This document shows, one piece after another, positions 23,467-32,249 of a stretch of 64,000 bases of DNA. A program made the translations under genes and the position numbers. Each line of letters opens with the position of its first letter. Position 1 is the first letter of the stretch. Origin of the DNA: Gammaproteobacteria bacterium. Lineage in GTDB: Bacteria > Pseudomonadota > Gammaproteobacteria > Burkholderiales > Burkholderiaceae_B. The notes under the pieces are model-generated. The model saw nothing but the letters and a program-made list of their open reading frames with translations. It was not told the origin of the DNA and searched no databases. The DNA lies in contig JAURJT010000018.1 of assembly GCA_030832095.1 (NCBI GenBank), positions 1 through 64,000 on the forward strand, read 5' to 3'.

Positions 23467-25848
23467 CTATGGTTTTACCCACGCAGGTGAGTTTGTAAAG
23501 ATCCGTGTGTGGTCTTCACACTTCCAGGTGTAGCGGGTTCGAACGCGATTTAACAGCGAAAATTTCTTTTTCACGTAATCGCTGAAGCCGTTGACCTGCA
23601 AGGCGTTGACGGCGTCTTCTAAGCTGGCGAAGTCCATATAGTCAAACACCTCGTGCTTTTGATTGACAAACCAGATCCGTGCGCCAATGGCCTTAGGGTT
23701 CGGTGTGAGTAACGCAAATATTGTTTCTTGAGCGTCATTCAACTTCAACCAGATGCGATCTGCTTTGATGGTGATCCGGTCGCCGACCATACCGATTGTG
23801 GGCACTGGGTCAATCTGCCGTCTTAAGAATGCTGGGATGTCGTAATGATCCATCCCGGATATTTCAAGCAGTCGAGATTGTGGTGAGTTGGCACCTCTAC
23901 TGCGCATGACGGTGGGCGATGAGATTTCATACGACGTAGAACCGTCGCACGAAAAGCTCGCCGAGGTTCTCATGAAGTGCACTGGATCCATACCAGCACC
24001 GCCCCAGCCCGCAGGCAGCATCTGCTTGACCTTATGCAGCTCAGGCATGTTAGGTGCTTTGTCTTCGGCGCTACGCTCATGCAGCATTAAAAAGTTGGTG
24101 TGCTCGGTGACGAGTTGGTAATCAAGCGCAAGCTTAGTCGCCTGCGTTGTATCCGCAAACTGTTGCATGTGCCCAGCGGTTGCTAGGCGCGACAAGGCCG
24201 TCGACGTTGCGGGTGTTTCGTTGATTTCAACAGTTCCAAGTTCTTGCACCGTATTTTGACCGACTAATTGACCCAATAGCGTGATCCGACCAGTTGGTTT
24301 TGTATGAAACCAAGCCGACGCGTGCAGTGTGTCACCCTCAAAGGCAGTGCTATCGACTTTGGTCAAAAGCTTAGGCGTAAAGCCTTCGGGCCACTGAACC
24401 GATACCTTGGTGACTGCAGGTGAACGCAAGCGATTAAACATACGTACGATTGCCGGTTCAACGGCCTCGCCCGCAGCAACAAAATCGCAGGCCCCGTTGG
24501 TTTCAACGGCAAGGCGGCGCAAAAGGTTTTCGCTTGGGCTGCTGCCAATCCCGACTGAAAACACTCGGTGTTTTGAATCTTTGGCTTTTTTGATCATGGC
24601 GTCAATGCCGTGGATCTGCCCGTCGGTAATCAGCAAGACGTCGCACGGGCTACCGTGTGCTAGCGCAAAGGTGCTTGCGATGGCGTCTAGCATGTCAGTA
24701 CCACCCATGTCAGCCTCGAGCTCGCCGATCCATTTTTCTGCACCTAAGCGTGATTGCTCGGAGGTTGTCCAAAGCGACTTTGAGCGATGCTCAACCGAGG
24801 AGCCAAACTTAGAGAGCGAGAACTTGTCGCCTGTGTTGAATTTTTTAACAATGGCCATTAAGGCACGTCGCGCTGCTTGGATGCTGCCGCCCGACATCGA
24901 ACCTGAACAGTCAACTAAAATCTTGACGGCAGTTTTTTGTTCTTTCGCGTTGGGGATGCTTGGGCTAAAGCTGGCGGTAGCAACAAAGGTTTTTTCATCG
25001 ACGTAGTCGGGAGCCACGGTAGCCACCGAGCACTGTGCTAATTGATCGAGTACAAGGATGAAGTCGCGATCCAGGTAGCTTTGCTGACTTAACGCTATCG
25101 TTATGATGTCAGTGGCGTTGGCTTGAGGCTCGTCGCTCTTCTCGTTGTTGGTGTCGTTTTGAGGGTCGTCGACACCGAGAAGTTTGGGTCCTTCTCGCGA
25201 GCCGAGCGATTGACTTCGGGCGACACTGATAGGATGACTTGGCGAGGCAATGCGTGCGTTGACCAAATCGCCATGCAGCTTGAGCGTCAAACTAAAACCA
25301 TAATCGGCTAAAAGGTCTGTTTCTGGGACCTGGTAGGGCGCAAGGCCACCTTCATGAATGGCATCGCCATAACGTGGAGCAATGACTGTTGGGATGGCGA
25401 GGCGCAAGCCGCCTTGTTCAAACTGCAACAATTGACCGTAGTGCATATCGATAAAGCATTCTTCACCAGGCGCTAAGTTACCAAGATGCAAAACGTAGTG
25501 ACCATCGTTGCCACGCTCGAGCATGATGGCGGCGTCGCCCTTTGAAAGGCTTTCTTCGTATTGTTCAGCAGCCTGAGCTTTAGCAACCACGGTGCCGTTT
25601 AGTTTGACTTTGCCTAGCTGAACGTCAACACCTAACAATGTTGCGCCCCAGGGCAGTGGAAAGCTGTACACGACTTCAGCGTGGGTTTTAGTGGGGTTGC
25701 TAAAGGTTTGGCGCACGTGCGCTTCAAACATTGCGCCACGTAATTCGCCGGTGATGGCAACGTCTTTTAGGATCAGTGGATCGCCTTGGCTGTTACGCAG
25801 AGTGGCCTGTGGGCCGTTTAAGTCGAAGAGTTCGAGAATTTCGCTCAT
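23467..25848 (-). CDS. VIT and von Willebrand A domain protein
   Basis: A 793-residue protein. Residues from about 10 to 140 form a VIT domain (LKDVAITGELRGAMFEAHVR, FPLPWGATLLGVDVQLG). A VWA domain follows near residue 310 with the metal-site motif DCSGSMSGGS and a second acidic part LLITDGQIHG. The C-terminal third has no recognised domain. This pairing recalls inter-alpha-trypsin inhibitor heavy chains; bacterial forms probably mediate metal-dependent protein contacts. No signal peptide is seen, so it is likely cytoplasmic. The start overlaps the MerR gene stop (ATGA), so the two form one unit. Function unknown. Confidence 0.85.
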   Translation of the reverse strand: MSEILELFDLNGPQATLRNSQGDPLILKDVAITGELRGAMFEAHVRQTFSNPTKTHAEVVYSFPLPWGATLLGVDVQLGKVKLNGTVVAKAQAAEQYEESLSKGDAAIMLERGNDGHYVLHLGNLAPGEECFIDMHYGQLLQFEQGGLRLAIPTVIAPRYGDAIHEGGLAPYQVPETDLLADYGFSLTLKLHGDLVNARIASPSHPISVARSQSLGSREGPKLLGVDDPQNDTNNEKSDEPQANATDIITIALSQQSYLDRDFILVLDQLAQCSVATVAPDYVDEKTFVATASFSPSIPNAKEQKTAVKILVDCSGSMSGGSIQAARRALMAIVKKFNTGDKFSLSKFGSSVEHRSKSLWTTSEQSRLGAEKWIGELEADMGGTDMLDAIASTFALAHGSPCDVLLITDGQIHGIDAMIKKAKDSKHRVFSVGIGSSPSENLLRRLAVETNGACDFVAAGEAVEPAIVRMFNRLRSPAVTKVSVQWPEGFTPKLLTKVDSTAFEGDTLHASAWFHTKPTGRITLLGQLVGQNTVQELGTVEINETPATSTALSRLATAGHMQQFADTTQATKLALDYQLVTEHTNFLMLHERSAEDKAPNMPELHKVKQMLPAGWGGAGMDPVHFMRTSASFSCDGSTSYEISSPTVMRSRGANSPQSRLLEISGMDHYDIPAFLRRQIDPVPTIGMVGDRITIKADRIWLKLNDAQETIFALLTPNPKAIGARIWFVNQKHEVFDYMDFASLEDAVNALQVNGFSDYVKKKFSLLNRVRTRYTWKCEDHTRIFTNSPAWVKP

Positions 25849-26279
25849 TGGTTTGCCTTTGTTGTGCTGTCTTGGTGGATTTGTTCGTAGGCGCTCATTA
25901 CGGCTCGAACAAAGTGACGCAACTGCTCGGGGGTAAGCCCTGCGCGGGTCGGTTCAATCACAAGCTCAACGCCGTCGGCCACATGCAAATGGCTGCAGAC
26001 CTCGATTGACCCGGGCACGCGCCCTCGCTCAGGGACTGGCGCTGAGCCGCCTTGAAGCAGTTCACGAATACGGTCAAGCGACACCCCGGCTGCTGTCCAT
26101 TTTTTGACAAGCAAAAGTTGTTCAAGATGCTGTGGCGAGTACTTTGCTGCCCGCGTTTCACCTTCAGGCCGGTTCACTAGCCCAATTTGGACGTAGTAGC
26201 GAACCGTGCGTTTGGTGAGGTCGGTAAGGGCACAGAGCTCGTCAAGCGAGAACGTTTGGGTGTGATTGACAGTGTTCAT
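25845..26279 (-). CDS. MerR family transcriptional regulator
   Basis: A 144-residue regulator with an N-terminal MerR helix-turn-helix: FSLDELCALTDLTKRTVRYY, YVQIGLVNRPEGE, YSPQHLEQLLLVKKWTAAGV. The C-terminal part (CSHLHVADGVELVIEPTRAG) replaces the usual metal-binding tail with a short beta-rich segment that may sense a ligand or contact the VIT-VWA protein. It overlaps that gene by 4 bases and probably controls its own operon. Confidence 0.87.
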   Translation of the reverse strand: MNTVNHTQTFSLDELCALTDLTKRTVRYYVQIGLVNRPEGETRAAKYSPQHLEQLLLVKKWTAAGVSLDRIRELLQGGSAPVPERGRVPGSIEVCSHLHVADGVELVIEPTRAGLTPEQLRHFVRAVMSAYEQIHQDSTTKANQ

Positions 26280-26360
26280 GCGTTAATAATAACACTATTA
26301 CTGTACAAATTAACTGTATTAATAAAAATAAGCTGATTCAGCTCGACAATAGAAGGGTGG

Positions 26361-26384
26361 GTGTCTCAAGACGTGAGGCAGGTG
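26361..26384. repeat. GTGTCTCA-N4-GTGAGGCA repeat, left copy
   Basis: An imperfect hairpin unit that recurs as a direct repeat at 28232-28255 (16 of the first 20 bases identical). The two copies flank the NERD-helicase gene. It may be a terminator-like or element-boundary sequence. The rest of the 26280-26515 gap has no recognised feature. Confidence 0.4.
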
Positions 26385-26515
26385 AGGGGTTTTTCGTTTA
26401 AAAGTGGGAGGTCCGAACGAGTGGTCTTGCTTTAAAACGCCAAAAAAAGATCTTTAGGCGAAATAACAATCCAAATATGCTTCTGATGTCAAAGTCTTGG
26501 CACACAGGATGAGGA

Positions 26516-28147
26516 TTAAACGACGCGGTTCAAACAGCCAGCAGCTTGTTCAGTCAATACAACTTCAACAGCCAGTTGCGCGCGCGTCAGGCCCACAAAC
26601 AGTTGGCGCCGAGCTTTGTCGTCGAAGGTTTCAAAGTCAACTTCTGTCAACACGATACCTGCTGCACTTTGGCCTTTAAAGCGATAGACAGAATCGGTGA
26701 GTAGCGCGCCCTCAGTCCATAGCGCATCGCCGGCGGCAGAATACTTGCCAGTCGGGCGTCGTAAAGTGAATTCACCCAGTTGCGGTGTCTTAATCAAGAG
26801 CGAGCCGGCTAAGCCACGCCAACTAAGGATCGCAATATCCTTGAGGGCAATGCCTAGCTGTAGTAGGTGCTTGATCGCCATTTCGGTCTTATCCAATAAC
26901 TCTTTGTCATTGCCGTAGGTGTAAAAATTAGGTAACTCGCCGCGGTAGAAAGAGCGAGAGATGACGGCTTGCTCGGTCAACCCGAGCGCGTTAATGACTT
27001 GGCAGATTTCACCCGGTGTTCGAAAGTTATCTTGGCAGGTGATGGTCACAGCCTCAGGCAAGTCAAACTCGCCGCGGTCATAGATCCTTTGAGCGTCATC
27101 GCCAAGCAAATAGACTTTACCTTCGCCAGTCAACTGGGGCATTAGTGCAGCCACCCAAGCGGGCTCAAAGTCTTGGCCCTCATCTAGCACGATGAGTTGA
27201 TAACGATTTTGCAAACTAGCGTTAGCCTCAATCGCAGCGCAATAGTGGTTGGCCATACGATCATAAATACCTTGCTCTGTGAAGTCGGGTTCGCCCACCG
27301 TCTGCCGATAATACTCAACACAGAGTTCATGAAAATTCGCGACCTTAGTCTTGGCAGGTGCGATGTGTCCAATGTGATCGGCTAGGCTGCGATTGAAACA
27401 AACGTATAAACTTTTCAGGGATTGTTCTGACGCGTCTTCTAGTAATTTCAAGGCAAGCTGGGTTTTACCCGAACCAGCGGTGGCTTGTATTTTGATCACG
27501 CCCGAGGGCGCGGTAATACGTGGCACCCAGGTCGCAAGACCATCGGCCAGACGTACGGTAGCCGTGCGAACTTGTTCTCCTAAAACGCGCATGTCTAGGG
27601 TGACATTAAATTCGTTGCAAAAGAATTTGCGTAAGCGCTCAACCTCAGAAACTGCTTGTTCATCAGCTAGCATTTCTCTGACAAGTGTGCCGAGTTGATC
27701 AAAGCGCGTTGCATCAATAATGCGCTCTGGCGGTATCTTGATCACGTGTTGGTCGCCGATGACGTAGTCGGGCAGTACCAGACAATTTGTGACGTGTGTT
27801 CGCAAACCTGCTTTGTTCAGTCGATCGACGACAGCCGCAAACTGCACTGATGTCTGCCGGCCCACATCCTTAGGTCCGTCCTCGTACAGTTTGGTCATTT
27901 GACCATTGGCGATCGTGACCTCACCCGCTTTGACCTCAACGAGCAAGACATTACCTAGGGGTGAGAGTACGACAAAGTCAATCTCACCGTGTTTGTCTTT
28001 ATCTTCATGCAGCGAATGCCAAGAAATATTATGAAAGATTTCATAGCCTTTAGGCAACGACAATTCAAGGCGATAGAGAACATCTAATTCGCGCTCTTTA
28101 CCGCGGCTATGTTTCGCGTTTGACAGGTCAGGTACGAGGGTGGCCAT
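26516..28147 (-). CDS. NERD-domain UvrD-like helicase
   Basis: A 543-residue protein. Residues 15-110 form a NERD nuclease-related domain, with GEIDFVV (Asp57) and EVKAG (Glu71, Lys73) giving a D-ExK type core. Then comes a superfamily 1 helicase: Walker A ATAGSGKT (222-229), Walker B IVLDEGQDFEPAW, FRTPGEICQVINAL, and near the end RFKGQSAAGIVLTEVD with LFVGLTRAQLAVEVVL. NERD-helicases act in DNA processing and are frequent in accessory and defence loci. No Shine-Dalgarno is visible before ATG 28147. Short repeats flank the gene on both sides. Confidence 0.85.
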   Translation of the reverse strand: MATLVPDLSNAKHSRGKERELDVLYRLELSLPKGYEIFHNISWHSLHEDKDKHGEIDFVVLSPLGNVLLVEVKAGEVTIANGQMTKLYEDGPKDVGRQTSVQFAAVVDRLNKAGLRTHVTNCLVLPDYVIGDQHVIKIPPERIIDATRFDQLGTLVREMLADEQAVSEVERLRKFFCNEFNVTLDMRVLGEQVRTATVRLADGLATWVPRITAPSGVIKIQATAGSGKTQLALKLLEDASEQSLKSLYVCFNRSLADHIGHIAPAKTKVANFHELCVEYYRQTVGEPDFTEQGIYDRMANHYCAAIEANASLQNRYQLIVLDEGQDFEPAWVAALMPQLTGEGKVYLLGDDAQRIYDRGEFDLPEAVTITCQDNFRTPGEICQVINALGLTEQAVISRSFYRGELPNFYTYGNDKELLDKTEMAIKHLLQLGIALKDIAILSWRGLAGSLLIKTPQLGEFTLRRPTGKYSAAGDALWTEGALLTDSVYRFKGQSAAGIVLTEVDFETFDDKARRQLFVGLTRAQLAVEVVLTEQAAGCLNRVV

Positions 28148-28231
28148 GAAGATTCACAGTGATGAAGGTCTGTTTAAGAATAGCCGCTTTGTCAAAGTGC
28201 TGTCACCGTGGCCTGCGACAACTATTCGTGA

Positions 28232-28255
28232 GTGTCTCATCCTGTGAGGCACCTG
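28232..28255. repeat. GTGTCTCA-N4-GTGAGGCA repeat, right copy
   Basis: Right copy of the repeat at 26361-26384. Within it CTCATCCTGTG (28236-28246) is also the exact reverse complement of CACAGGATGAG at 26503-26513, three bases from the helicase stop. The gene is therefore bracketed by both a direct and an inverted short repeat. Confidence 0.4.
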
Positions 28256-28354
28256 CCCGGCGATACTAACCTCACATCAGATATTAGGACTACATGGCAC
28301 GAGTTACAACCCGTGACGCTGAACGCATAAAAAACGTCAAAGGCTTATTCAAAG

Positions 28355-28690
28355 GTGAACCAAATTCTAAAAAAATCTTTTCTTTGGCTTGTTGTGCTTG
28401 TGGGCGCAAGCGTTTTGACGTTTGGTGCACAGCGTGTTTCACCTGTGGCGCACGACCCGCAAGGTACGAGCTGTTGTCAGCAGGCAGGGTTGGTCAATCC
28501 TAGCCTGCAGCTGTTTTACCTTGCCTTCGCTAAAAAAACCACGACCCGTAGTGTTGAATCACAACGGTGGCGTCGAGACTTTGTCTTGGCGCTCGAAAAG
28601 CGTCGCGCTAAGCGTCAGGCACGACTCACGCTCAAGACTGCTTCTCACAGCTTATTGCCCTTAGCTTTGGTTAGGGCAGGGGTTCATTAG
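28355..28690 (+). CDS. Small hypothetical protein with N-terminal hydrophobic segment
   Basis: A 111-residue frame from GTG 28355 with AAAGG just ahead. Residues 5-25 (LKKSFLWLVVLVGASVLTFG) resemble a signal peptide or membrane anchor; the rest is basic, with ALEKRRAKRQARLTLK. No family is recognised. An overlapping 69-residue frame from 28294 competes for the same region. Reality is uncertain. Confidence 0.3.
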   Translation: MNQILKKSFLWLVVLVGASVLTFGAQRVSPVAHDPQGTSCCQQAGLVNPSLQLFYLAFAKKTTTRSVESQRWRRDFVLALEKRRAKRQARLTLKTASHSLLPLALVRAGVH

Positions 28691-28837
28691 CCCTTAGACA
28701 GCGTATATAAAAATAGGTTAAAGGAATATTTCTAGTATCACCTAGTGAGCCAGCAGATAGTGCAACATAATTGTCAAAAAGTTAACTATTATTGGTTCAA
28801 CAATTGCACCGAGTCGCACGATTGGCGGATAAAAACA

Positions 28838-29809
28838 ATGGATCGTACCGAGCGCTTCTATAAGATACAAAGCCTACTGATGGGCAAACCTTCGGTCACA
28901 ATGAAACAGATGCAAGAGGCGCTTGAGGTATCTCGCGCAACCTTAAATCGAGATTTGGCCTACATGCGCGATCGGCTCAATATCCCTTTTGCCTGGGATG
29001 CCACCCTACGCGGCTATGCCATGACGCGTCAGCCGACAGACGGTAAAACCTTTGAGCTACCAGGTGTCTGGTTCAATCAACAAGAAATCCACTCGCTACT
29101 GACGATGATCGAGTTGATCTCAAAGCTCGAGCCCGGTGGCTTGTTGCTGCCGCATGTGGCACCGTTTAAGGCCCGCCTTGAGGGCTTGTTAGACGAAGGC
29201 ATCGGCAGTTCAAAAGAGGCCATGAATCGGATTCGCATCTTACCAATGGCACAAAGGCAAGTTTCAGGCGACTATTTTCAAATGATTGCCCACGCGTTAG
29301 TGCAACGCAAACGACTCGATATCAAACACTTTGCGCGGCAAACGGGGCAGACGACTGAGCGGCAAGTGTCACCCCAGCGCTTGGTCTATTATCGCGACAA
29401 TTGGTACATGGATGCCTATTGCCACTTACGCGAAGGCTTACGTAGCTTTGCCTTAGATGCGTTGAGCGGAGTCCAACTCTTCGATAAAGCGGCCAAGAAT
29501 GTGCCAGAGGCAGAACTGCGCGAGATGTTCGAAACCAGCTACGGCATTTTTTCAGGTAAAAATCGTCAAGTCGCCAAATTAAAGTTCACCCCCTTCAGAG
29601 CGCAGTGGGTGGCACGCGAAGTCTGGCATCCCGAGCAAGTTGGCGAAGTACACGCAGATGGTAGCTACACCTTAGAAGTTCCCTATGGCGAAGACTGGGA
29701 GTTGATTCAAGACATCTTGCGCCAAGGCCCTGACGTTGAAGTGCTTGCGCCGGCGGCACTGAAGAAGAAAGTCAAAGAGACCGTGCAAAAAATTTTGAAA
29801 CTTTATTAG
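28838..29809 (+). CDS. YafY-type WYL-domain transcriptional regulator
   Basis: A 323-residue regulator. The N-terminal helix-turn-helix (MDRTERFYKIQSLLMGKP, then MKQMQEALEVSRATLNRDLA) is followed by a WYL domain (PQRLVYYRDNWYMDAYCHLR, FALDALSGVQLF) and a C-terminal WCX region. WYL proteins sense nucleic-acid or nucleotide ligands and often control DNA damage or defence genes. The start was placed at 28838 because family similarity begins there; the frame extends 31 codons upstream without it. It lies beside the NERD-helicase but on the other strand. Confidence 0.87.
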   Translation: MDRTERFYKIQSLLMGKPSVTMKQMQEALEVSRATLNRDLAYMRDRLNIPFAWDATLRGYAMTRQPTDGKTFELPGVWFNQQEIHSLLTMIELISKLEPGGLLLPHVAPFKARLEGLLDEGIGSSKEAMNRIRILPMAQRQVSGDYFQMIAHALVQRKRLDIKHFARQTGQTTERQVSPQRLVYYRDNWYMDAYCHLREGLRSFALDALSGVQLFDKAAKNVPEAELREMFETSYGIFSGKNRQVAKLKFTPFRAQWVAREVWHPEQVGEVHADGSYTLEVPYGEDWELIQDILRQGPDVEVLAPAALKKKVKETVQKILKLY

Positions 29810-29961
29810 CAGGTATTCGGCTTAAGGCCCATGCTGAATCTTGTTCAGTCTTACGAACAAGTGCATAGTCTTTTGGCAAACCTAGCATTTTCTTATCCTC
29901 CAAGAGCAAGTACAAATAGAGTCGAGCCTGAGCGGCGCGCCGAGTGAAACAGAGATGATGC

Positions 29962-30546
29962 ATGAATAGCAGTTCACCAATTTATTACTTACCAGGCCGA
30001 GGCGGGCGACTGGATGCTGGGCTGGGCACCGCCCTCGTCGAACGTAATCTTCTGGTCTTTGGCCGAGAGACCGTAGGTGACTTTGCGAGCCTGAGTTTTC
30101 AAGAGCAAATTGAACTCGTCGCGCAAGATATTCAAGCAAATTTTTGGCATCAAGAGGCTAAGATCTTAGCGAACTCGTTTGGCGCCTATCTGTTTCTGCA
30201 TGCACAAACCATAATGCCTGCCTATATCGGTAAGGTACTGCTGTTATCGCCAATCGTCGGAGAGTTTTCAAATTACGAAACCGGTACGCATTTCGTGCCA
30301 CCTCGTTCAAGAAAGCTAAAAGAGCTTGTGCAAGCAAAAAAGTATCCAACGCCACAGTCGTGTGAGATTCATGTTGGCGAACAAGATTGGCAAAGCAACC
30401 CAGAGCATGTCAGCGAGTTTGGCAAACTGCTTAATATGTCAGTCACCGTCGTACCAAGGGCGGGGCATATGCTGCCTAAAGAGTATGTGACCACAGTATT
30501 GGATCAGTGGCTAAGTGTGAGCTCCGCCTTGAAAGAAACGAGGTAA
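29962..30546 (+). CDS. Alpha/beta-hydrolase fold protein
   Basis: A 194-residue small hydrolase: IYYLPGRGGRLDAGLG forms the first strand and oxyanion loop, ILANSFGAYLFLHA holds a nucleophile elbow with Asn in place of the first Gly (NSFGA), HVGEQDW gives the acid and VVPRAGHML the histidine. The full triad suggests an active serine hydrolase, perhaps a small esterase; the substrate is unknown. It precedes two membrane-protein genes on the same strand with no gap to the first. Confidence 0.7.
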   Translation: MNSSSPIYYLPGRGGRLDAGLGTALVERNLLVFGRETVGDFASLSFQEQIELVAQDIQANFWHQEAKILANSFGAYLFLHAQTIMPAYIGKVLLLSPIVGEFSNYETGTHFVPPRSRKLKELVQAKKYPTPQSCEIHVGEQDWQSNPEHVSEFGKLLNMSVTVVPRAGHMLPKEYVTTVLDQWLSVSSALKETR

Positions 30547-31164
30547 GTGTGTGCGAAACAAAATATGAACCTTGCCTACTTTAAAGACCGCTTTAGCAAT
30601 ACCGAGTCAGCGTGTCTGCTTGCGAGGCGAGACAACAACCCTGATTTGAATCCCTTTGCCCGACAGGCAATTGAACAAATAATCACTGAGCGAGGCGAGC
30701 CGCTGCCGGCTCTGTTTTTTAAAAATAATGCCGAGTTAAAGTCATTGAAAGACTCAAAAGTGTATAAGCTTTGGCGCTTCATACACGCGATGCCTAAAGC
30801 GTTTGCAATAAAGGCCGTGACTGCTTGGCTTAATAAACGTTTTTTTGCAGTGCTACTGATCGGTGCCTTGGTGATGGCGATCGCGCTTAGCGCATTTACT
30901 ACCCCGCTTAAAACGTTTTTTGAGGATACGAGTTCACCTCGGTGGTATGTGTACGGCCTGATGTTTCTTGGCGACTTTGATGATTTGCAGAAAGAATTAT
31001 TCCCTTACAACATCAAAGTCATGACTCGTGGTTGTATTGTTGGTGGTGCAGAATACGAAAAGGATATTCAGAACAATCAACGCGTCTATGAAGCTGCCTC
31101 AGAAGATTTGAAGCGACTGCTAGGCAAACCAAGGTCACGGGGTCTCACAATTCAAAATGAGTAA
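30547..31164 (+). CDS. Hypothetical membrane protein
   Basis: A 205-residue protein with one clear hydrophobic segment (FFAVLLIGALVMAIALSAF, about residues 97-115) and otherwise soluble, charged flanks. GTG 30547 follows the hydrolase stop at once; ATG 30565 is an alternative start. No family is recognised. Its end overlaps the next gene by 8 bases, so the three genes from 29962 probably form one unit. Confidence 0.55.
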   Translation: MCAKQNMNLAYFKDRFSNTESACLLARRDNNPDLNPFARQAIEQIITERGEPLPALFFKNNAELKSLKDSKVYKLWRFIHAMPKAFAIKAVTAWLNKRFFAVLLIGALVMAIALSAFTTPLKTFFEDTSSPRWYVYGLMFLGDFDDLQKELFPYNIKVMTRGCIVGGAEYEKDIQNNQRVYEAASEDLKRLLGKPRSRGLTIQNE

Positions 31165-31615
31165 AAAACTCTTATTGGCGGCGGTAACGACGTTTCTTTC
31201 TATGGCCGTGTGCGCGGCGTTTGACTTTGACGGGTCTCTTGCTGGTGCACGGCCCTTTTATTTAGGCGAAGTAGTCATTTATTCTATTTTTGCTTATCCG
31301 CTTTCGGTCGCGATAGTGCTATGGGAGCACCGCTCATCGAGGGCTTTGAAATACTGCTCAGCAGGAGCTGGGTTGATTATCACTCTAATCCTAATCTGGA
31401 ACTTGGGGCCAGTTGCTGCCATGTCGTCCGACTTCAAAACCTCGGTTGCAGTCGTAAACAGATTGATACTGATCTTTTCGTGTTTTATTTTTTCATCGAC
31501 GCTACTCTCAATAGTGGGTCGACTCTCGATAAGACTATGGCGTCTGCTTCGCTATTTGGTTTTGAAACTGAAGAACCTCGGCAGGGCATTGCCTAATGAG
31601 CGGCGTTATGTCTGA
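31157..31615 (+). CDS. Hypothetical four-helix membrane protein
   Basis: A 152-residue protein with about four hydrophobic helices: LLLAAVTTFLSMAVCAAF, VVIYSIFAYPLSVAIVLW, AGLIITLILIWNLGPVA and LILIFSCFIFSSTLLSIV, ending in a basic tail. No family is recognised. Its last 81 bases overlap the 3' end of the convergent SRAP gene, an unusually long overlap. Confidence 0.55.
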   Translation: MSKKLLLAAVTTFLSMAVCAAFDFDGSLAGARPFYLGEVVIYSIFAYPLSVAIVLWEHRSSRALKYCSAGAGLIITLILIWNLGPVAAMSSDFKTSVAVVNRLILIFSCFIFSSTLLSIVGRLSIRLWRLLRYLVLKLKNLGRALPNERRYV

Positions 31616-32194
31616 CATTGAACCTTTCAGCCACGTCTCATAGCTGTCAGGATTCAAGATCACCACCATACGCTTTTCGTCTTGCGGTTTGTGTAATAGC
31701 TTAAATGCAGCGTGGTCATCTGCGTTGACTGTGAGCATGGTGTAGCTTTCTACCCAGCCAGCAGACGAGCGCCACGCTGACCATATTCCTGCAATACCCA
31801 TTGGCGCGCCATCGGCCCGTGATACCTCAGCCGCCACGGCCTTGCCGGTGCGCCAATCAGGCTCAAACACAGACAGCGCCGGAATAATGCAGCGTTGACC
31901 CTTTTTCCAGGCATCACGAAACGTGGGCTTTTCAGCAATGGTTTCACTGCGTGCATTAAACGTGCCTTTAACCTTGCCATCTTTAGACCAATGAGGAATC
32001 AAGCCCCAGTGGCCGGTCAGTGCCTCGCGCGCGGGGACAGCTTCGTCGCCGACCTCAGCATGCGGATGAGAGCGGATGAAGAGCCCTTCGTAACCCGGCC
32101 ACATATCAGGTTTGCCGATATGTTCGAGCGGGCCTAGCTCAAACGCTTGGCGTAATTGGTTGAGTTGGGTAACGGGCTTGTAGTGGCTGCACAT
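31535..32194 (-). CDS. SRAP-family abasic-site DNA-protein crosslink protein (YedK-like)
   Basis: A 219-residue SOS-response-associated protein. Cys2 (MCSHY) is the residue that forms a thiazolidine with abasic sites in single-stranded DNA. FNARSETIAEKPTFRDAW, CIIPALSVFEPDW and ADDHAAFKLLHKP, which carries the active His, are conserved blocks. It shields abasic sites from error-prone repair. The C-terminal coding end overlaps a plus-strand gene by 81 bases. Confidence 0.9.
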   Translation of the reverse strand: MCSHYKPVTQLNQLRQAFELGPLEHIGKPDMWPGYEGLFIRSHPHAEVGDEAVPAREALTGHWGLIPHWSKDGKVKGTFNARSETIAEKPTFRDAWKKGQRCIIPALSVFEPDWRTGKAVAAEVSRADGAPMGIAGIWSAWRSSAGWVESYTMLTVNADDHAAFKLLHKPQDEKRMVVILNPDSYETWLKGSMSDITPLIRQCPAEVLQFQNQIAKQTP

Positions 32195-32249
32195 GGGTGG
32201 GATCTTTCCCGTCGCTTGTGTATCACGCTGCGTTTGATGTGGCGAAGAT

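Noticed and set aside
28294-28503. 69-codon frame with several cysteines
   Set aside because: It overlaps the 28355 frame, and its second half reads like an out-of-frame translation; neither frame is certain, but the 28355 one has a ribosome site and a hydrophobic segment.
29772-29963. 63-codon minus-strand frame near the WYL gene end
   Set aside because: It overlaps the WYL gene's 3' end and the hydrolase start, and no family is recognised.
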